A DNA stretch of 64,000 nt, from NCBI GenBank assembly GCA_963725145.1, contig CAVRXL010000013.1, forward strand, positions 310,001 through 374,000. The letters are read 5' to 3'. The translations under genes were made by a program, and so were the position numbers. This document shows positions 42,202 to 51,455 of the stretch, in pieces. The DNA comes from DATAEE01 sp963725145 (GTDB taxonomy: Bacteria; Acidobacteriota; Vicinamibacteria; Vicinamibacterales; 2-12-FULL-66-21). Every line of letters starts with the position of its first letter. The stretch's first letter is position 1. The notes under the pieces were generated by a model, which was given only the letters and a program-made list of their open reading frames with translations, was not told the origin of the DNA and made no database searches.

Positions 42202-43218
42202 CTACAGGGCGACCCGATGCCGTCCCGAATGGAGGTAGTTCAGCGTCTGGACGGTGAGCAGCACGATGAAGTCCATCTTCGTGCTCTCCTCCGACGCGCG
42301 CAGGCGCAGATTCAAGTGCCTCGCGCGGGTGATCATCGATTCGATGACGCGGTCGATCGTGTACTGGTACTCGCCGGTCCAGCCGGCGACCATCCGCCGG
42401 GCGTCCTTTCGGACGCGCGCGATGAAGCGCCAGGCTTTCATGTTCTTCGCGTGCTCGGGCGCATCGGAGAAGAGCCGCCGGAGATCGCGCTCGTAAAAGT
42501 CCGGATAGGTCAGCCCGTAGTGTTCCCGCTTGCGCGCGTAATGCGTCCGCAGCGTCCGGCGGATGCGCGACATCGGATCGACGGTCCGCCGCGTCGTCAC
42601 GATCGGCGCGCGGCCGGCCACGCTGCGCATCAGGTCGTCCATCAACTCCAGTTTCCGGCGCGCGGGCCAACCCTGATACCGCCCCTGCCAGTCGGCGTCC
42701 GGCGTCAGCCAGACGGCGAACGTCTCCGCGAAGTCCTCGTCCGGGTGGCTTTGCGCGTACCACGAGTCGAGGTGGAGGACGAAGCGTTTGCTGTGGGGCC
42801 GCGGCGTGTAGTAGTCCGGGTACGTGCGCGACGAATAGCCGAACAGCTTGAGTCGGCGTCCGTCCTTGCGGAGTCGGTAGGCGTTGTCGATCGCGTGCCC
42901 CGCCTCGTGCCGGAGGATGCGCATGCACCACTCGGGGTTTCCCCCTTCGACCTCGAGCATCTGCGACGCCTCGAGGCGCATCAGCCGCGGGTTGGCAAGA
43001 TAGAACGGGATCGCGATTCCCGGGACGCCGTCCGGCGTGAACCACTCGTCCGACAACCAGCAATGCGGCCGGAACTCGAGCCCCCGCGCCGCGAGCTCCG
43101 CGTCGAGCTGCTGCAGGCGCGGTTCGAGGCCGCTCCCCTCGATCGCAACCCCGAGGTCGCACAGCCGGAGGTCGAGCAGCTTCTCGTCCGGCCAGGAGAC
43201 CCAGTCGTCTGGTTTCAT
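42202..43218 (-). CDS. Putative zincin-type metallopeptidase
   Basis: This 338-residue protein has no signal peptide. The zinc motif HEAGH occurs in MRILRHEAGHAIDNAYRLR, with a downstream EDFAETFAVWL that can give the third ligand, as in gluzincin-like folds. The N-terminus (LCDLGVAIEGSGLEPRLQQLDAEL) and the C-terminal helical part (RVIESMITRARHLNLRL) are not from a family I can name with certainty; it resembles 'putative zinc-binding metallopeptidase' entries. Substrate is unknown. Its start is preceded by a GCAGATGAAC repeat. Confidence 0.7.
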   Translation of the reverse strand: MKPDDWVSWPDEKLLDLRLCDLGVAIEGSGLEPRLQQLDAELAARGLEFRPHCWLSDEWFTPDGVPGIAIPFYLANPRLMRLEASQMLEVEGGNPEWCMRILRHEAGHAIDNAYRLRKDGRRLKLFGYSSRTYPDYYTPRPHSKRFVLHLDSWYAQSHPDEDFAETFAVWLTPDADWQGRYQGWPARRKLELMDDLMRSVAGRAPIVTTRRTVDPMSRIRRTLRTHYARKREHYGLTYPDFYERDLRRLFSDAPEHAKNMKAWRFIARVRKDARRMVAGWTGEYQYTIDRVIESMITRARHLNLRLRASEESTKMDFIVLLTVQTLNYLHSGRHRVAL

Positions 43219-43221
43219 ACC

Positions 43222-43243
43222 GCAGATGAACGCAGATTAACGC
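43222..43243. repeat. GCAGATGAAC tandem repeat upstream of the zincin gene
   Basis: Two 10-bp units (GCAGATGAAC, GCAGATTAAC) lie 3 bp upstream of the zincin ATG on the minus strand. This parallels the three-unit repeat at 14110, which also lies next to a minus-strand start. Confidence 0.65.
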
Positions 43244-43285
43244 GGGGCCTGCAGGGCTACGCCGGCGGGCCCGATAACGCGGGAG

Positions 43286-43306
43286 CGCGGGCCTCTCAGG
43301 CCCGCG
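43286..43306. repeat. Palindromic element, CCTCTCAGG core, upstream of the TonB receptor gene
   Basis: CGCGGGCCT and AGGCCCGCG flank CTC, after GGGAGCG. The core is identical to the copy inside the OpuC fusion at 8304. It is located just before the receptor promoter. Confidence 0.8.
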
Positions 43307-43322
43307 TTTCAGTGTAACCGGT

Positions 43323-43351
43323 TTGATTCACGTCGTTTACCGGGGTAAAAT
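43323..43351 (+). promoter_or_regulatory. Sigma-70-type promoter of the TonB receptor gene
   Basis: TTGATT (43323-43328) and TAAAAT (43346-43351) are separated by exactly 17 bases. Transcription would begin near 43358, giving a leader of about 55 bases before the ATG at 43413. Confidence 0.6.
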
Positions 43352-43412
43352 CGTGCACCTTCAGCAGTTTGCGCCTGAACGCCCGGCCGGTCCCGGGTAC
43401 GCAAGGAGCCCT

Positions 43413-45620
43413 ATGAATCTCGTCCGAGTACTGGTGTGGGTTCTCGCGGTCGCGTTCGCCACGACCACATCGCCGGCTGCCGCCCAGCAGCCGTCCCAGC
43501 CGGCCCCCTCTCAGCCGGACAAGAAGCCGGAGGATCCGCAAGCCCAGCCGAAGCCCGAAGAGCCGCCGACCTACGAGGAAGTGGTGGTCGTGACGGGCTC
43601 CAAGGTCGAGCAGAAGCTGGTGGATGCGGCGGCCACGATGTCGGTGCTCACCGGTCAGATGATTCAGAGCAGTCCGTCCCAATCTTTCGCCGATCTGATG
43701 CGCGCGGTGCCCGGGTTGAACGTCACGCAGATCTCCGCGCGCGACGTCAACATGACGAGCCGCGGGGCGACGGGCTCGCTCGCGACCGGCCAGCTCACGC
43801 TTCTCGACGGCCGCTCGGTCTACATGGACTTTTTCGGCTTCGTGATGTGGGACTTTCTGCCGGTCAACTTCGGCGAGATCAAGCAGATTGAGGTCATTCG
43901 TGGACCGGCGTCCGCCGTCTGGGGCGCCAACGCGCTCAACGGCGTGGTCAACGTCATCACCAAGTCGCCGCGCGAGATCCAGGGCACGACGGCGACGCTC
44001 GGCTTCGGCGGCTTTTCACGTCCCGACGGCGACCCCTGCCTGGACAGCGACGGTGACGCGTGCGGCAGCTCGATCTTCTACGTGAACGGCACCCACGCGC
44101 AGGCCGTGAACGACCGCTGGGCGTTCAAGCTCTCGGCCGGCGCCTACACGCAGGACGCGCTGACGCGGCCGACCGGCAATATCCCGAACGGGCTCGTGCC
44201 GCCGACGCCGTATCCGGCCTATCAGAATCTCGGGACCACGCAGCCGAAGTTCGATACGCGGTTCGACTACGACCATCCAGACGGCCAGCAGCGATGGACG
44301 TTCGGCGGCGGCGTCGCCGGGACCGACGGCATCATGCACTCGGGCATCGGGCCGTTCGACATCAACAGCGGGAGCATCCTCGGCTACTTCAAGGCGGGCT
44401 ACAGCAAGGGCGCCCGGAAGGCGCAGTTCTTCACGAACATCCTGAACGGGGAGGCGACCAACCTGCTGGCGCGCGGCCTGACGGGCGAGTTCCTGCCGTT
44501 CGACTTCAAGACCAGCACGTTCGACGTCGAATACGGCGATGCGCAGACGTTCGCGGCGCGGCACGTCGTCTCGTACGGCGGCAACTTCCGGTACAGCTCG
44601 TTCGACCTGACGATCGCTCCCAGCGCCGAGAACCGGACCGAAGGGGGCATCTACGTCCAGGACGACATCTTCCTGAGCTCGTTGTTCCGGCTCGTCGCCG
44701 GGGGCCGGCTCGACTTCTTCAGCAACATCGACACGGTGTTTTCGCCGCGCGTGGCGTTCATGATCAAACCGCGCGCGGACCATACCTTCCGCGTCTCGTA
44801 CAACCGCGCGTATCGCTCGCCGTCGGTCATCAACGAGCACCTCGATGTGACAATCCTGAATCAGGCGACGATTCCGGCGATCCCCGGCGTGCTGCCCGCA
44901 CCGGTGACGGTGACGTTTCCCATCAACGCGGTGGGCAATACCGGCATCACCGAGGAATCGCTCGACGCGTATGAAGTGGGCTATTCGGGGTTCGTGGCGG
45001 GGCGCGCGACGCTCAGCGCCGCGTTCTACGTCAACAACTTCAGCGACAGCATCAACTTCGCTCAAACCGGCACCTACACGACTCAGAACCCGCCGCCGGC
45101 GCAGGGCTTTCCCCCGCCGCTGAGGCCGCTGCTGAATGTGCTGAACGCGGTCGGCCGCGGGATCCCGTGCTGTTTCACCTATGTCAACCTCGGTTCGTAC
45201 CAGCAGATGGGGTTCGAGCTCGGCGCCGATTTCATGATCAACCCGAGCCTGAGCGCCTTCGCGAACTACTCCTGGCAGGACGACCCGGATCCGGACGACC
45301 CGGCGGACATCCCCGAACTGAACCGGCCGCCGACGAACCGCTTCAACCTGGGCATGAACTTCAACTACGGGCGGTACCTGGGAAACTTCGCGGTCAGCTA
45401 TCAGGATGAAGCGTTCTTCCAGGATGTCCTCGACGCCCGGTACCACGGAACCATCGAGCCGTTCACGCTGGTCAACCTTGGCGCGGGAGTGAAGTTCGAC
45501 GGCGAGCGCTACCTCGCGACGCTGAAGCTGGTGAACCTGTTCAACGAGGACGTGCAGCAGCACATCTTCGGCGACATCCTGCGGAGGCAGGTTATCGGGG
45601 AGATCAGGGTAAAATTCTGA
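43413..45620 (+). CDS. TonB-dependent outer-membrane receptor
   Basis: This 735-residue protein has a signal peptide ending AAAQQ and a Pro/Gln-rich spacer. A TonB-box-like EEVVVVTGS precedes the plug (SFADLMRAVPGLNVTQIS; IEVIRGPASAVWGANALNGVVNVITK). The barrel follows and ends in GEIRVKF, a terminal Phe as needed for outer-membrane insertion. No N-terminal carboxypeptidase-like domain is present, unlike many acidobacterial Oar-type receptors. Substrate is not evident. It has its own promoter, and a GATTG/CAATC word repeat follows its stop. Confidence 0.93.
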   Translation: MNLVRVLVWVLAVAFATTTSPAAAQQPSQPAPSQPDKKPEDPQAQPKPEEPPTYEEVVVVTGSKVEQKLVDAAATMSVLTGQMIQSSPSQSFADLMRAVPGLNVTQISARDVNMTSRGATGSLATGQLTLLDGRSVYMDFFGFVMWDFLPVNFGEIKQIEVIRGPASAVWGANALNGVVNVITKSPREIQGTTATLGFGGFSRPDGDPCLDSDGDACGSSIFYVNGTHAQAVNDRWAFKLSAGAYTQDALTRPTGNIPNGLVPPTPYPAYQNLGTTQPKFDTRFDYDHPDGQQRWTFGGGVAGTDGIMHSGIGPFDINSGSILGYFKAGYSKGARKAQFFTNILNGEATNLLARGLTGEFLPFDFKTSTFDVEYGDAQTFAARHVVSYGGNFRYSSFDLTIAPSAENRTEGGIYVQDDIFLSSLFRLVAGGRLDFFSNIDTVFSPRVAFMIKPRADHTFRVSYNRAYRSPSVINEHLDVTILNQATIPAIPGVLPAPVTVTFPINAVGNTGITEESLDAYEVGYSGFVAGRATLSAAFYVNNFSDSINFAQTGTYTTQNPPPAQGFPPPLRPLLNVLNAVGRGIPCCFTYVNLGSYQQMGFELGADFMINPSLSAFANYSWQDDPDPDDPADIPELNRPPTNRFNLGMNFNYGRYLGNFAVSYQDEAFFQDVLDARYHGTIEPFTLVNLGAGVKFDGERYLATLKLVNLFNEDVQQHIFGDILRRQVIGEIRVKF

Positions 45621-45622
45621 GC

Positions 45623-45746
45623 ATTGTCGATTGACGATTGGCGATTGAGGATTTATTGCCGATTGTCTATTGACGATTGAGGACCTCAATCCCCAATCTT
45701 CAATTCGCAATCAATCGACAATCGTCAATCCCCAATCCACAATGGA
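45623..45746. repeat. Large GATTG/CAATC word repeat forming an inverted array
   Basis: The left half consists of GATTGACGATTGGCGATTG-like words and the right half of CAATCGACAATCGTCAATC-like words. They are mirror complements around the palindrome ATTGAGGACCTCAAT at 45676-45690. The array fills the gap between the receptor and the ABC exporter and could fold into one long imperfect hairpin. Confidence 0.8.
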
Positions 45747-45760
45747 CATACGATAGGTAC

Positions 45761-47593
45761 GTGGCCTCCTCAGTCTTCACCTCTTCCGCCTGGAAAGAGG
45801 CGCGCGAGATCGTCTGGGCGCGCCGCGCCCGCCTGTCGCTCGGGCTCGGCATCATGCTCGTCAACCGCGCGTCGGGTCTCGTCCTGCCTGCCACGTCGAA
45901 GTTCCTGATAGACGACGTTATCGGCAAGCAGCGCATGGATCTGCTGTGGCCGCTGGCGCTGGCGGGGGCGGCGGCGACGGTGGTCCAGGCCGTGACCTCG
46001 TTCGCGCTGTCACAGGTGCTGGGTGTGGCCGCGCAGCGCGCCATCACCGACATGCGGCGCCGGATCGAAGCGCACGTCGCTCGGCTGCCCGTTCGGTACT
46101 TCGACTCGACCCAGACCGGCGTGCTGATCTCGCGGATCATGACCGACGCCGAAGGCATCCGGAACCTGGTCGGCACCGGGCTCGTGCAGCTCACCGGCAG
46201 CATCGTCACCGCCGCGGCCGCGCTCGCGTATCTCCTCTATCTGAACTGGTTCCTGACGATCATCACGATCCTGGCCCTCGGGACGTTCGGCGGCGGGATG
46301 GCGGTCGCGTTCCAGCGCCTGCGCCCGGTGTTCCGCGAGCGCGGCAAGATCAACGCGGAGGTTACGGGGCGGCTGAACGAGACACTCGGCGGCATCCGCA
46401 TCGTGAAAACCTACACCGCGGAGAAGCGCGAAGAGCTGGTCTTCACCAAGGGCGTGCACCGGCTGTTCCGCAACGTCGCGAAGTCGGTGACCGGCGTTTC
46501 CGCCATCATGGCCTTCTCGACCGTTGTGATCGGCATCGTCGGCGTGCTGATGATCACCGTGGGCGGGCGGGCGATCCTCGAGGGGCGGATGACGGTCGGC
46601 GAGTTCCTCAGCTACATCCTCTTCACCGGCCTCGTGGCCGCGCCGATCGTGCAGATCGCGTCGATCGGCACGCAGATTTCGGAAGCTCTGGCCGGCCTCG
46701 ACCGGATCCGCGACGTCTTCGCCATGGCGACGGAAGATCAGGAGGACCACTCGCGGCTGCCGCTTCCGGGGATCGCGGGAGAAGTCGTCTTCGAGCACGT
46801 CAGCTTCGAGTACACGCCGGGCGTCCCCGTGCTGCGCGACGTGTCGTTCCGGGCTCCGGCCGGTTCGACGACGGCGCTGGTCGGATCGAGCGGGTCCGGG
46901 AAGAGCACGCTCATCAGCCTGGTGATGGCGTTCAACCGCCCGGGTCAGGGCCGGGTGCTCGTCGACGGGATCGATCTTGCGGCCGTCCGCCTGCGCGATT
47001 ACCGCGGCCAGCTCGGCGTCGTCCTGCAGGACAACTTCCTGTTCGACGGGCCGATCGCGGCCAACATCAGGTACGGCCGCCCGGACGCGTCAGATGAAGA
47101 GGTCCAGGAGGTGAGCCGGATCGCGCACGCCGACGAGTTCATCCAGGGCTTCCCGGACAAGTACAAGACCGTGGTGGGGGAGCGCGGGGTCAAGCTGTCG
47201 GGCGGGCAGCGGCAGCGGGTCGCGATCGCGCGCGCGATCCTGGCGGACCCGAAGATCCTCGTGCTCGACGAAGCGACGTCGAGCCTGGACAGCGAGAGCG
47301 AGGCGCTCATCCAGGACGGGTTGCGCTCGCTCCGGCGCGGCCGGACGACGTTCGTGATCGCGCACCGGCTGTCGACGATTCGCAGCGCCGATCAGATTCT
47401 CGTGATCGAGGAAGGGCAGATCGTCGAGCGCGGGACGCACGAAGAGCTGCTGGCGAGCGGCGGCCGCTACCGGCAGCTGTACGACAAGCAATACAACTTC
47501 GAGCGCGATCGGTTCATCAACCCGGGCGAGGACTTCACGCCCGATCTTCCCCAGGCGCCGGTCGCGCGCACGGTAAGCAACGAGAGGCTTTAG
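45761..47593 (+). CDS. ABC exporter, fused permease and ATPase (MsbA-like)
   Basis: This 610-residue half-transporter starts at a GTG 14 bp after the word repeat. The N-terminal type-1 exporter membrane domain has six helices (residues about 20-320; RARLSLGLGIMLVNRASGLVLPATSKFLIDD). The ATPase has Walker A GSSGSGKST, Q-loop VLQDNFLFDG, signature LSGGQRQRVAIARAIL, Walker B ILVLDEATSSLD and H-loop IAHRLSTIRSAD. It resembles lipid A/lipid flippases of the MsbA group, but multidrug export is equally possible. It should act as a homodimer. Confidence 0.92.
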   Translation: MASSVFTSSAWKEAREIVWARRARLSLGLGIMLVNRASGLVLPATSKFLIDDVIGKQRMDLLWPLALAGAAATVVQAVTSFALSQVLGVAAQRAITDMRRRIEAHVARLPVRYFDSTQTGVLISRIMTDAEGIRNLVGTGLVQLTGSIVTAAAALAYLLYLNWFLTIITILALGTFGGGMAVAFQRLRPVFRERGKINAEVTGRLNETLGGIRIVKTYTAEKREELVFTKGVHRLFRNVAKSVTGVSAIMAFSTVVIGIVGVLMITVGGRAILEGRMTVGEFLSYILFTGLVAAPIVQIASIGTQISEALAGLDRIRDVFAMATEDQEDHSRLPLPGIAGEVVFEHVSFEYTPGVPVLRDVSFRAPAGSTTALVGSSGSGKSTLISLVMAFNRPGQGRVLVDGIDLAAVRLRDYRGQLGVVLQDNFLFDGPIAANIRYGRPDASDEEVQEVSRIAHADEFIQGFPDKYKTVVGERGVKLSGGQRQRVAIARAILADPKILVLDEATSSLDSESEALIQDGLRSLRRGRTTFVIAHRLSTIRSADQILVIEEGQIVERGTHEELLASGGRYRQLYDKQYNFERDRFINPGEDFTPDLPQAPVARTVSNERL

Positions 47594-47614
47594 GAATTCC
47601 GAAAAGTACGTAGC

Positions 47615-47632
47615 GCAGCCCTTCAGGGCTGC
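47615..47632. repeat. Palindromic element, CCTTCAGG core, containing a stop codon
   Basis: GCAGCCCT and AGGGCTGC flank TC, preceded by GTAGC. The stop codon of the minus-strand beta-propeller gene (47623-47625) lies inside it, so its last residues (QKQP) are encoded by the element. It also separates the convergent ABC exporter gene. Confidence 0.8.
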
Positions 47633-48963
47633 TTCTGGCCCGTGCGCCGCACGCGCAGCGCGTGCGGATCGGCCTTTTCAACTCCGTCCGTCCCCACGTT
47701 CGTGAGCCGGATCAACCCCAGAAGGCGCCCGTTGCGGCCTCCGTCGATCACTTCAAGAATGGCGAGGCCGGGTGTGGCGCCCTTCGCGTTGTGCGGATCG
47801 CCGCTGAGCGGCGTCGGGCCGCGAAACGCCACGAACACGAGATCGCCGGCGGGCGAGACGTCGCTCAGGTCAGGCGCGGCGTTGTCGGTGAGCGCGCCGT
47901 TCAGCGGCACCGATCGAATGTGCTTGTCGTCGGAGGTCGCGATCACTTCCACGACGTCGCCGTGCCGGTCCATCACCCAGAGGTAGCGGTCGCCGCCGGT
48001 CGTCACCATGCCGTGCGAGTCGTGCGCGCCGTCCGCCTTGAACACGACGGTCGGCGCGGGCGTGTTAGGCGGGGAGGGCTTCGTCCCGCGGAACGCATCG
48101 AGCGCAAAGCGGTAGACATCGAACCCGTACACGTGCAGATGCTCCATCGGACCGGGCCGGCCGCCTGAGTTGACGTACATCTGCCCGCGCACTTGCGCGC
48201 CGCCGCACCCGTTCCCCTTGACCGTCGCCATGTCGTACTCCGCGACGATCCGCATCGGCGTCGCGCGCGGATCGACGACGAGCATGCCGCCGCCCCGCAG
48301 CGTCACGAACGCCAGGTCTCCCGCGTCGCTGACCACGGGACAGATAGGGGCGTTGTCGGGCCGGACGTTCGGGGCCTGGCACGGGGCGCCGCCGGGCGTC
48401 GTGCAGGTCGCCAGGTCCAGCGTCGCCTCGGCGTTGTGGGCGAACGTGTTCTTCGCGAAGTTCGAATCGATCCGCTCGAGCCGCTTGCCGTTCTGGTTGG
48501 CCACGAGGATGTACGACCCGTCTGGCGCCGGGAACGCCGCGTGAGCCTGCCGCCCGGTCGCCGACTTCGTCGTCTGCACGCACTCGAGCGGCTTGCGCGT
48601 CGCGGCGTCGAACACGACGACGTGCCCGCTGGCGACAAACGCCAGCAGCGCGTGCGAATGCTCGCGGTTGAACAGCACCATGTGCGGACGGACCGGGTTC
48701 GAGCCGGTCTTCTGCCGGCACAGCGCCGCCGTGTCGCCGCCGATGTCGATGACCGCCGCAGGCTTCGCCGATGCGGCCGCTTGACCGCCGAGATCTGCCC
48801 CCGCAAAGATGTACAACGTGCCGCCGTGGTCCAGGCCTTTCGTGTCGGACTGGTCCACGATCCACACTTCGTAGCCCCCGCCCCGCTGGGCGGCGCCATG
48901 GCTGGCGAACAGGGTTCCGATCACCACGAACGCGGCGAGCGCGATCCGTGCATGCAGTCTCAT
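47623..48963 (-). CDS. Exported YncE-like beta-propeller protein
   Basis: This 446-residue protein has a signal peptide (ARIALAAFVVIGTLFASHGAAQ). The rest repeats beta-propeller blades (HALLAFVASGHVVVFDAATRKPLECV; GSYILVANQNGKRLERID; LAFVTLRGGGMLVVDPRATPMRIVAEYD; RYLWVMDRHGDVVEVI). Several cysteines and His residues (HDSHGM) occur, but no enzyme motif is seen. It is possibly a binding or scaffold protein. The longer upstream frame overlaps the divergent YeeE promoter region and was not used. Confidence 0.78.
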   Translation of the reverse strand: MRLHARIALAAFVVIGTLFASHGAAQRGGGYEVWIVDQSDTKGLDHGGTLYIFAGADLGGQAAASAKPAAVIDIGGDTAALCRQKTGSNPVRPHMVLFNREHSHALLAFVASGHVVVFDAATRKPLECVQTTKSATGRQAHAAFPAPDGSYILVANQNGKRLERIDSNFAKNTFAHNAEATLDLATCTTPGGAPCQAPNVRPDNAPICPVVSDAGDLAFVTLRGGGMLVVDPRATPMRIVAEYDMATVKGNGCGGAQVRGQMYVNSGGRPGPMEHLHVYGFDVYRFALDAFRGTKPSPPNTPAPTVVFKADGAHDSHGMVTTGGDRYLWVMDRHGDVVEVIATSDDKHIRSVPLNGALTDNAAPDLSDVSPAGDLVFVAFRGPTPLSGDPHNAKGATPGLAILEVIDGGRNGRLLGLIRLTNVGTDGVEKADPHALRVRRTGQKQP

Positions 48964-49007
48964 CTCGTCACTCCACGAATGACCAGGAAACGGGGATACT
49001 AGCATCT

Positions 49008-49565
49008 GTGCTGGACTTTCTCATGCGCCCGTGGCCCTGGTATGTTGCGGGCCCTCTCATCGGTCTCTTCGTTCCCGCGCTGCTGGTGCTGGGCAACAAG
49101 CCGTTCGGCATCTCGAGCAACCTCCGGCACATGTGCGCAGCCTTCGCGCCGTCCAACGTCGAGTTCTTTCGCTACGACTGGAAGCGCGAGGGCGGATGGA
49201 ACCTGGCGTTCGTCGCTGGCGTTCTCGCCGGCGGCTTCGTGGCCGCTCGCGTGCTCGGCATGCCCGACGTGGCGATCACTCCGGACACGAGGGCCGCGCT
49301 CGAGACGCTCGGCGTCCGGCAGTTCTCCGGCCTGGTCCCTGGCGACGTGTTCAATTGGCATCACCTCCTGACAGTGCGCGGGGCGATTCTGATCCTCGGT
49401 GGCGGATTTCTCATCGGGTTCGGGACCGCGTACGCCGGGGGCTGCACGTCGGGACACGGAATCGCGGGACTCGCTTCGCTCCAGCGTGCCTCTCTTCTCG
49501 CCGTCGTCGGGTTCTTCGCCGGCGGACTGCTGGCGACGTACTTCATCCTGCCTCTGCTGTTGTAG
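49008..49565 (+). CDS. YeeE/YedE family transporter, first half
   Basis: This membrane protein (185 residues from a GTG; an ATG at 49023 is possible) has about four helices. The sulfur-transport signature is GFGTAYAGGCTSGHGIAGLASL, with conserved Cys in GGCTSGHG. The N-terminal HMCAAFAPSNVEFF is also typical. In YeeE the cysteines relay thiosulfate across the membrane. The second half is encoded by the next gene 11 bp downstream, so the full channel is probably a two-protein complex. Confidence 0.9.
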   Translation: MLDFLMRPWPWYVAGPLIGLFVPALLVLGNKPFGISSNLRHMCAAFAPSNVEFFRYDWKREGGWNLAFVAGVLAGGFVAARVLGMPDVAITPDTRAALETLGVRQFSGLVPGDVFNWHHLLTVRGAILILGGGFLIGFGTAYAGGCTSGHGIAGLASLQRASLLAVVGFFAGGLLATYFILPLLL

Positions 49566-49576
49566 GGTCGCGGTCG

Positions 49577-49990
49577 ATGCTCAGGTATTTCACCCTCGGA
49601 TTGCTGTTCGGCGTCGTGCTGACGAAGGGAGAGGCGGTTTCCTGGTTCCGCATCCAGGAGATGTTCCGGTTCGAGGCCTTCCAGATGTACGGCATCATGG
49701 GCTCCGCCGTGCTCGTGGCAGGCGTCTCGATTCTTCTGCTCAGGCGCTCGGGTGCGCACACCCTGACGGGTGATGCGATCTCGTTTTCAGAGAGGGAACT
49801 GGGGCGTGGCTACCGGTACTGGATTGGCGGCAGCCTGTTCGGCGTGGGATGGGCGCTGACCGGCGCGTGCCCGGGCCCGCTGTTCGCGCTCATCGGCAGC
49901 GGCGCGGGCGTGTTCGCCGCCGCCGTCGTGAGCGCGCTTGCCGGGACATGGCTGTATGGCTATCTGCGGCCACACCTTCCGCATTATTAG
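49577..49990 (+). CDS. YeeE/YedE family transporter, second half (DUF6691-like)
   Basis: This 137-residue membrane protein has about four helices. The motif GVGWALTGACPGPLFALIGSGA carries the conserved Cys of the second YeeE repeat. It has RIQEMFRFEAFQMYGIMGSAV near the N-terminus. Together with the preceding gene it reproduces the internally duplicated YeeE fold. The downstream sulfatase gene starts inside its 3' end, linking sulfate-ester cleavage and sulfur transport in one operon (inference). Confidence 0.9.
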   Translation: MLRYFTLGLLFGVVLTKGEAVSWFRIQEMFRFEAFQMYGIMGSAVLVAGVSILLLRRSGAHTLTGDAISFSERELGRGYRYWIGGSLFGVGWALTGACPGPLFALIGSGAGVFAAAVVSALAGTWLYGYLRPHLPHY

Positions 49991-51366
49991 CGCGCTCGGC
50001 CTCGTGTTGGGCTGCGCGGTCGCCAGCAACGGGCCGATCGCCTCGCAGACTCGGCCGTCGCAGCCGAACATCCTGCTCATTCAGGCCGACGATCTCGGCT
50101 ACGGCGACCTCAGCGCGTACGGCCAGTCGAAGTTCCAGACGCCGGCGCTCGATCGCCTCGCCCGCGAGGGGATACGCTTCACGCAGTACTACGCGGGCAG
50201 CACCGTCTGCGCGCCTTCGAGGGCCGCGTTGATGACCGGACTGCATACGGGCCACGGGTGGATTCGCGGCAACGGCGAGTTTCCGCTGCGTGCCGAGGAC
50301 GTCACCGTCGGGACCGCGCTGCGCGACGCGGGTTATCGAACCTCCGTCATCGGGAAGTGGGGACTCGGACGCACCGCGACGACAGGGGCGCCCGATCGGA
50401 AGGGCTTCGCTTTCTCCTTTGGCTTTCTCGACCATCGTCACGCGCATCGTCAGTACACGGATCACGTGTACCGTGACGGCGAGCGCGTCGCTACGGACGT
50501 CGATCGCGATTACGTGAACGATCTCTTCACGCGGGAAGCATCGGCGTTCATCGAGCGAGCTGACGACCGTCCCTTCTTTGTTTATCTCAACTACACCGTG
50601 CCGCATGCGGAGCTGCGGGTTCCAGCCGACTCGCTGGCGCCGCTCAAGGGGCGGTTCCCGGAGAACGGCTTCGCGAACGAGAAGGCGGACGCGCGTCCGA
50701 CCGGGCCCGACGATACGTCGCTGGGATATCGATCGCAGCCGACTCCCAGAGCGGCGTTCGCGGCGATGGTGACGCGCATGGACCGCGACGTCGGCCGCCT
50801 GACCGACCTGCTGCGCACCCGGGGGCTCGAGGATCGAACGCTTGATCCTGTTTACCAGCGACAACGGTCCGCACCGCGAAGGCGGCGCGGACCCGGCATT
50901 TTTCAAGAGTTCCGGAGGTTTGCGGGGGATCAAGCGCGATCTGTACGAGGGAGGCATCCGCGTTCCCATGATCGCGCGCTGGACCGGGACGATCCCGGCC
51001 GGCCGCGTGAGCACCCACGTGTGGGCGCACTGGGACATGTTTCCGACGCTGGCGGAGCTCGGCGGCGCGCGAATCCCAGCCGGACTCGACGGCGTGTCGA
51101 TGGCGCGTGCGCTCAGGGACGACCCACAGCCGGGTCACGAGTTCCTCTACTGGGAGTTTCACGAGCGTGGATTTCAGCAGGCGGTGCGGATGGGACGCTG
51201 GAAGGGCGTCCGGCTCACGAAGGATGGGCCGCTCGAGCTGTACAATCTCGACGCCGATCCCGTTGAGCAGCACAATGTCGCGACCGCGCATCCCGACGTC
51301 GTCGCGGCGATCGAGAAGTACCTGGCCACCGCCAGGACCGAGAGCAGTCTCTGGCCCGTAAAATGA
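49956..51366 (+). CDS. Exported arylsulfatase-type sulfatase, frameshifted
   Basis: Restored, this protein is about 470 residues. Starting from the ATG at 49956, which overlaps the YeeE gene, it has a signal peptide, then NILLIQADDLGYGD (metal site). The formylglycine motif CAPSRAALMTG places the active-site Cys near residue 80. The frame breaks near 50838 at ACGCTTGATC, where one extra T fits. It then continues LILFTSDNGPHREGG, RVPMIARW and LYNLDADPVEQHN. All sulfatase landmarks are present across the two frames. It hydrolyses sulfate esters; substrate is unknown. A formylglycine-generating enzyme is not in the window. Confidence 0.85.
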
Positions 51367-51374
51367 CGTCGCCG

Positions 51375-51455
51375 ACCAATCGTCAATCGTCATCAATCGA
51401 CAATCGCCAATCAGCAATTGTCAATCAATCCACAATCCCCAATCCTCAATCCGCA
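51375..51455. repeat. CAATC word repeat upstream of a small membrane protein gene
   Basis: About ten CAATCGTCAATC/CACAATCC-like words run from just after the sulfatase stop to the ATG at 51456. All are in one orientation, the same as the right half of the 45623 array. Confidence 0.8.

Noticed and set aside
45677..45760. Upstream ATG start for the ABC exporter
   Set aside because: The extra residues (INRQSSIPNPQ type) come from the GATTG/CAATC array. The GTG at 45761 gives the normal exporter N-terminus.
51363..51455. N-terminal extension of the small membrane protein through the CAATC repeat (NRQS/NPQS-like peptide)
   Set aside because: The residues are a translation of the word repeat and hydrophobic homology starts only at the ATG at 51456.
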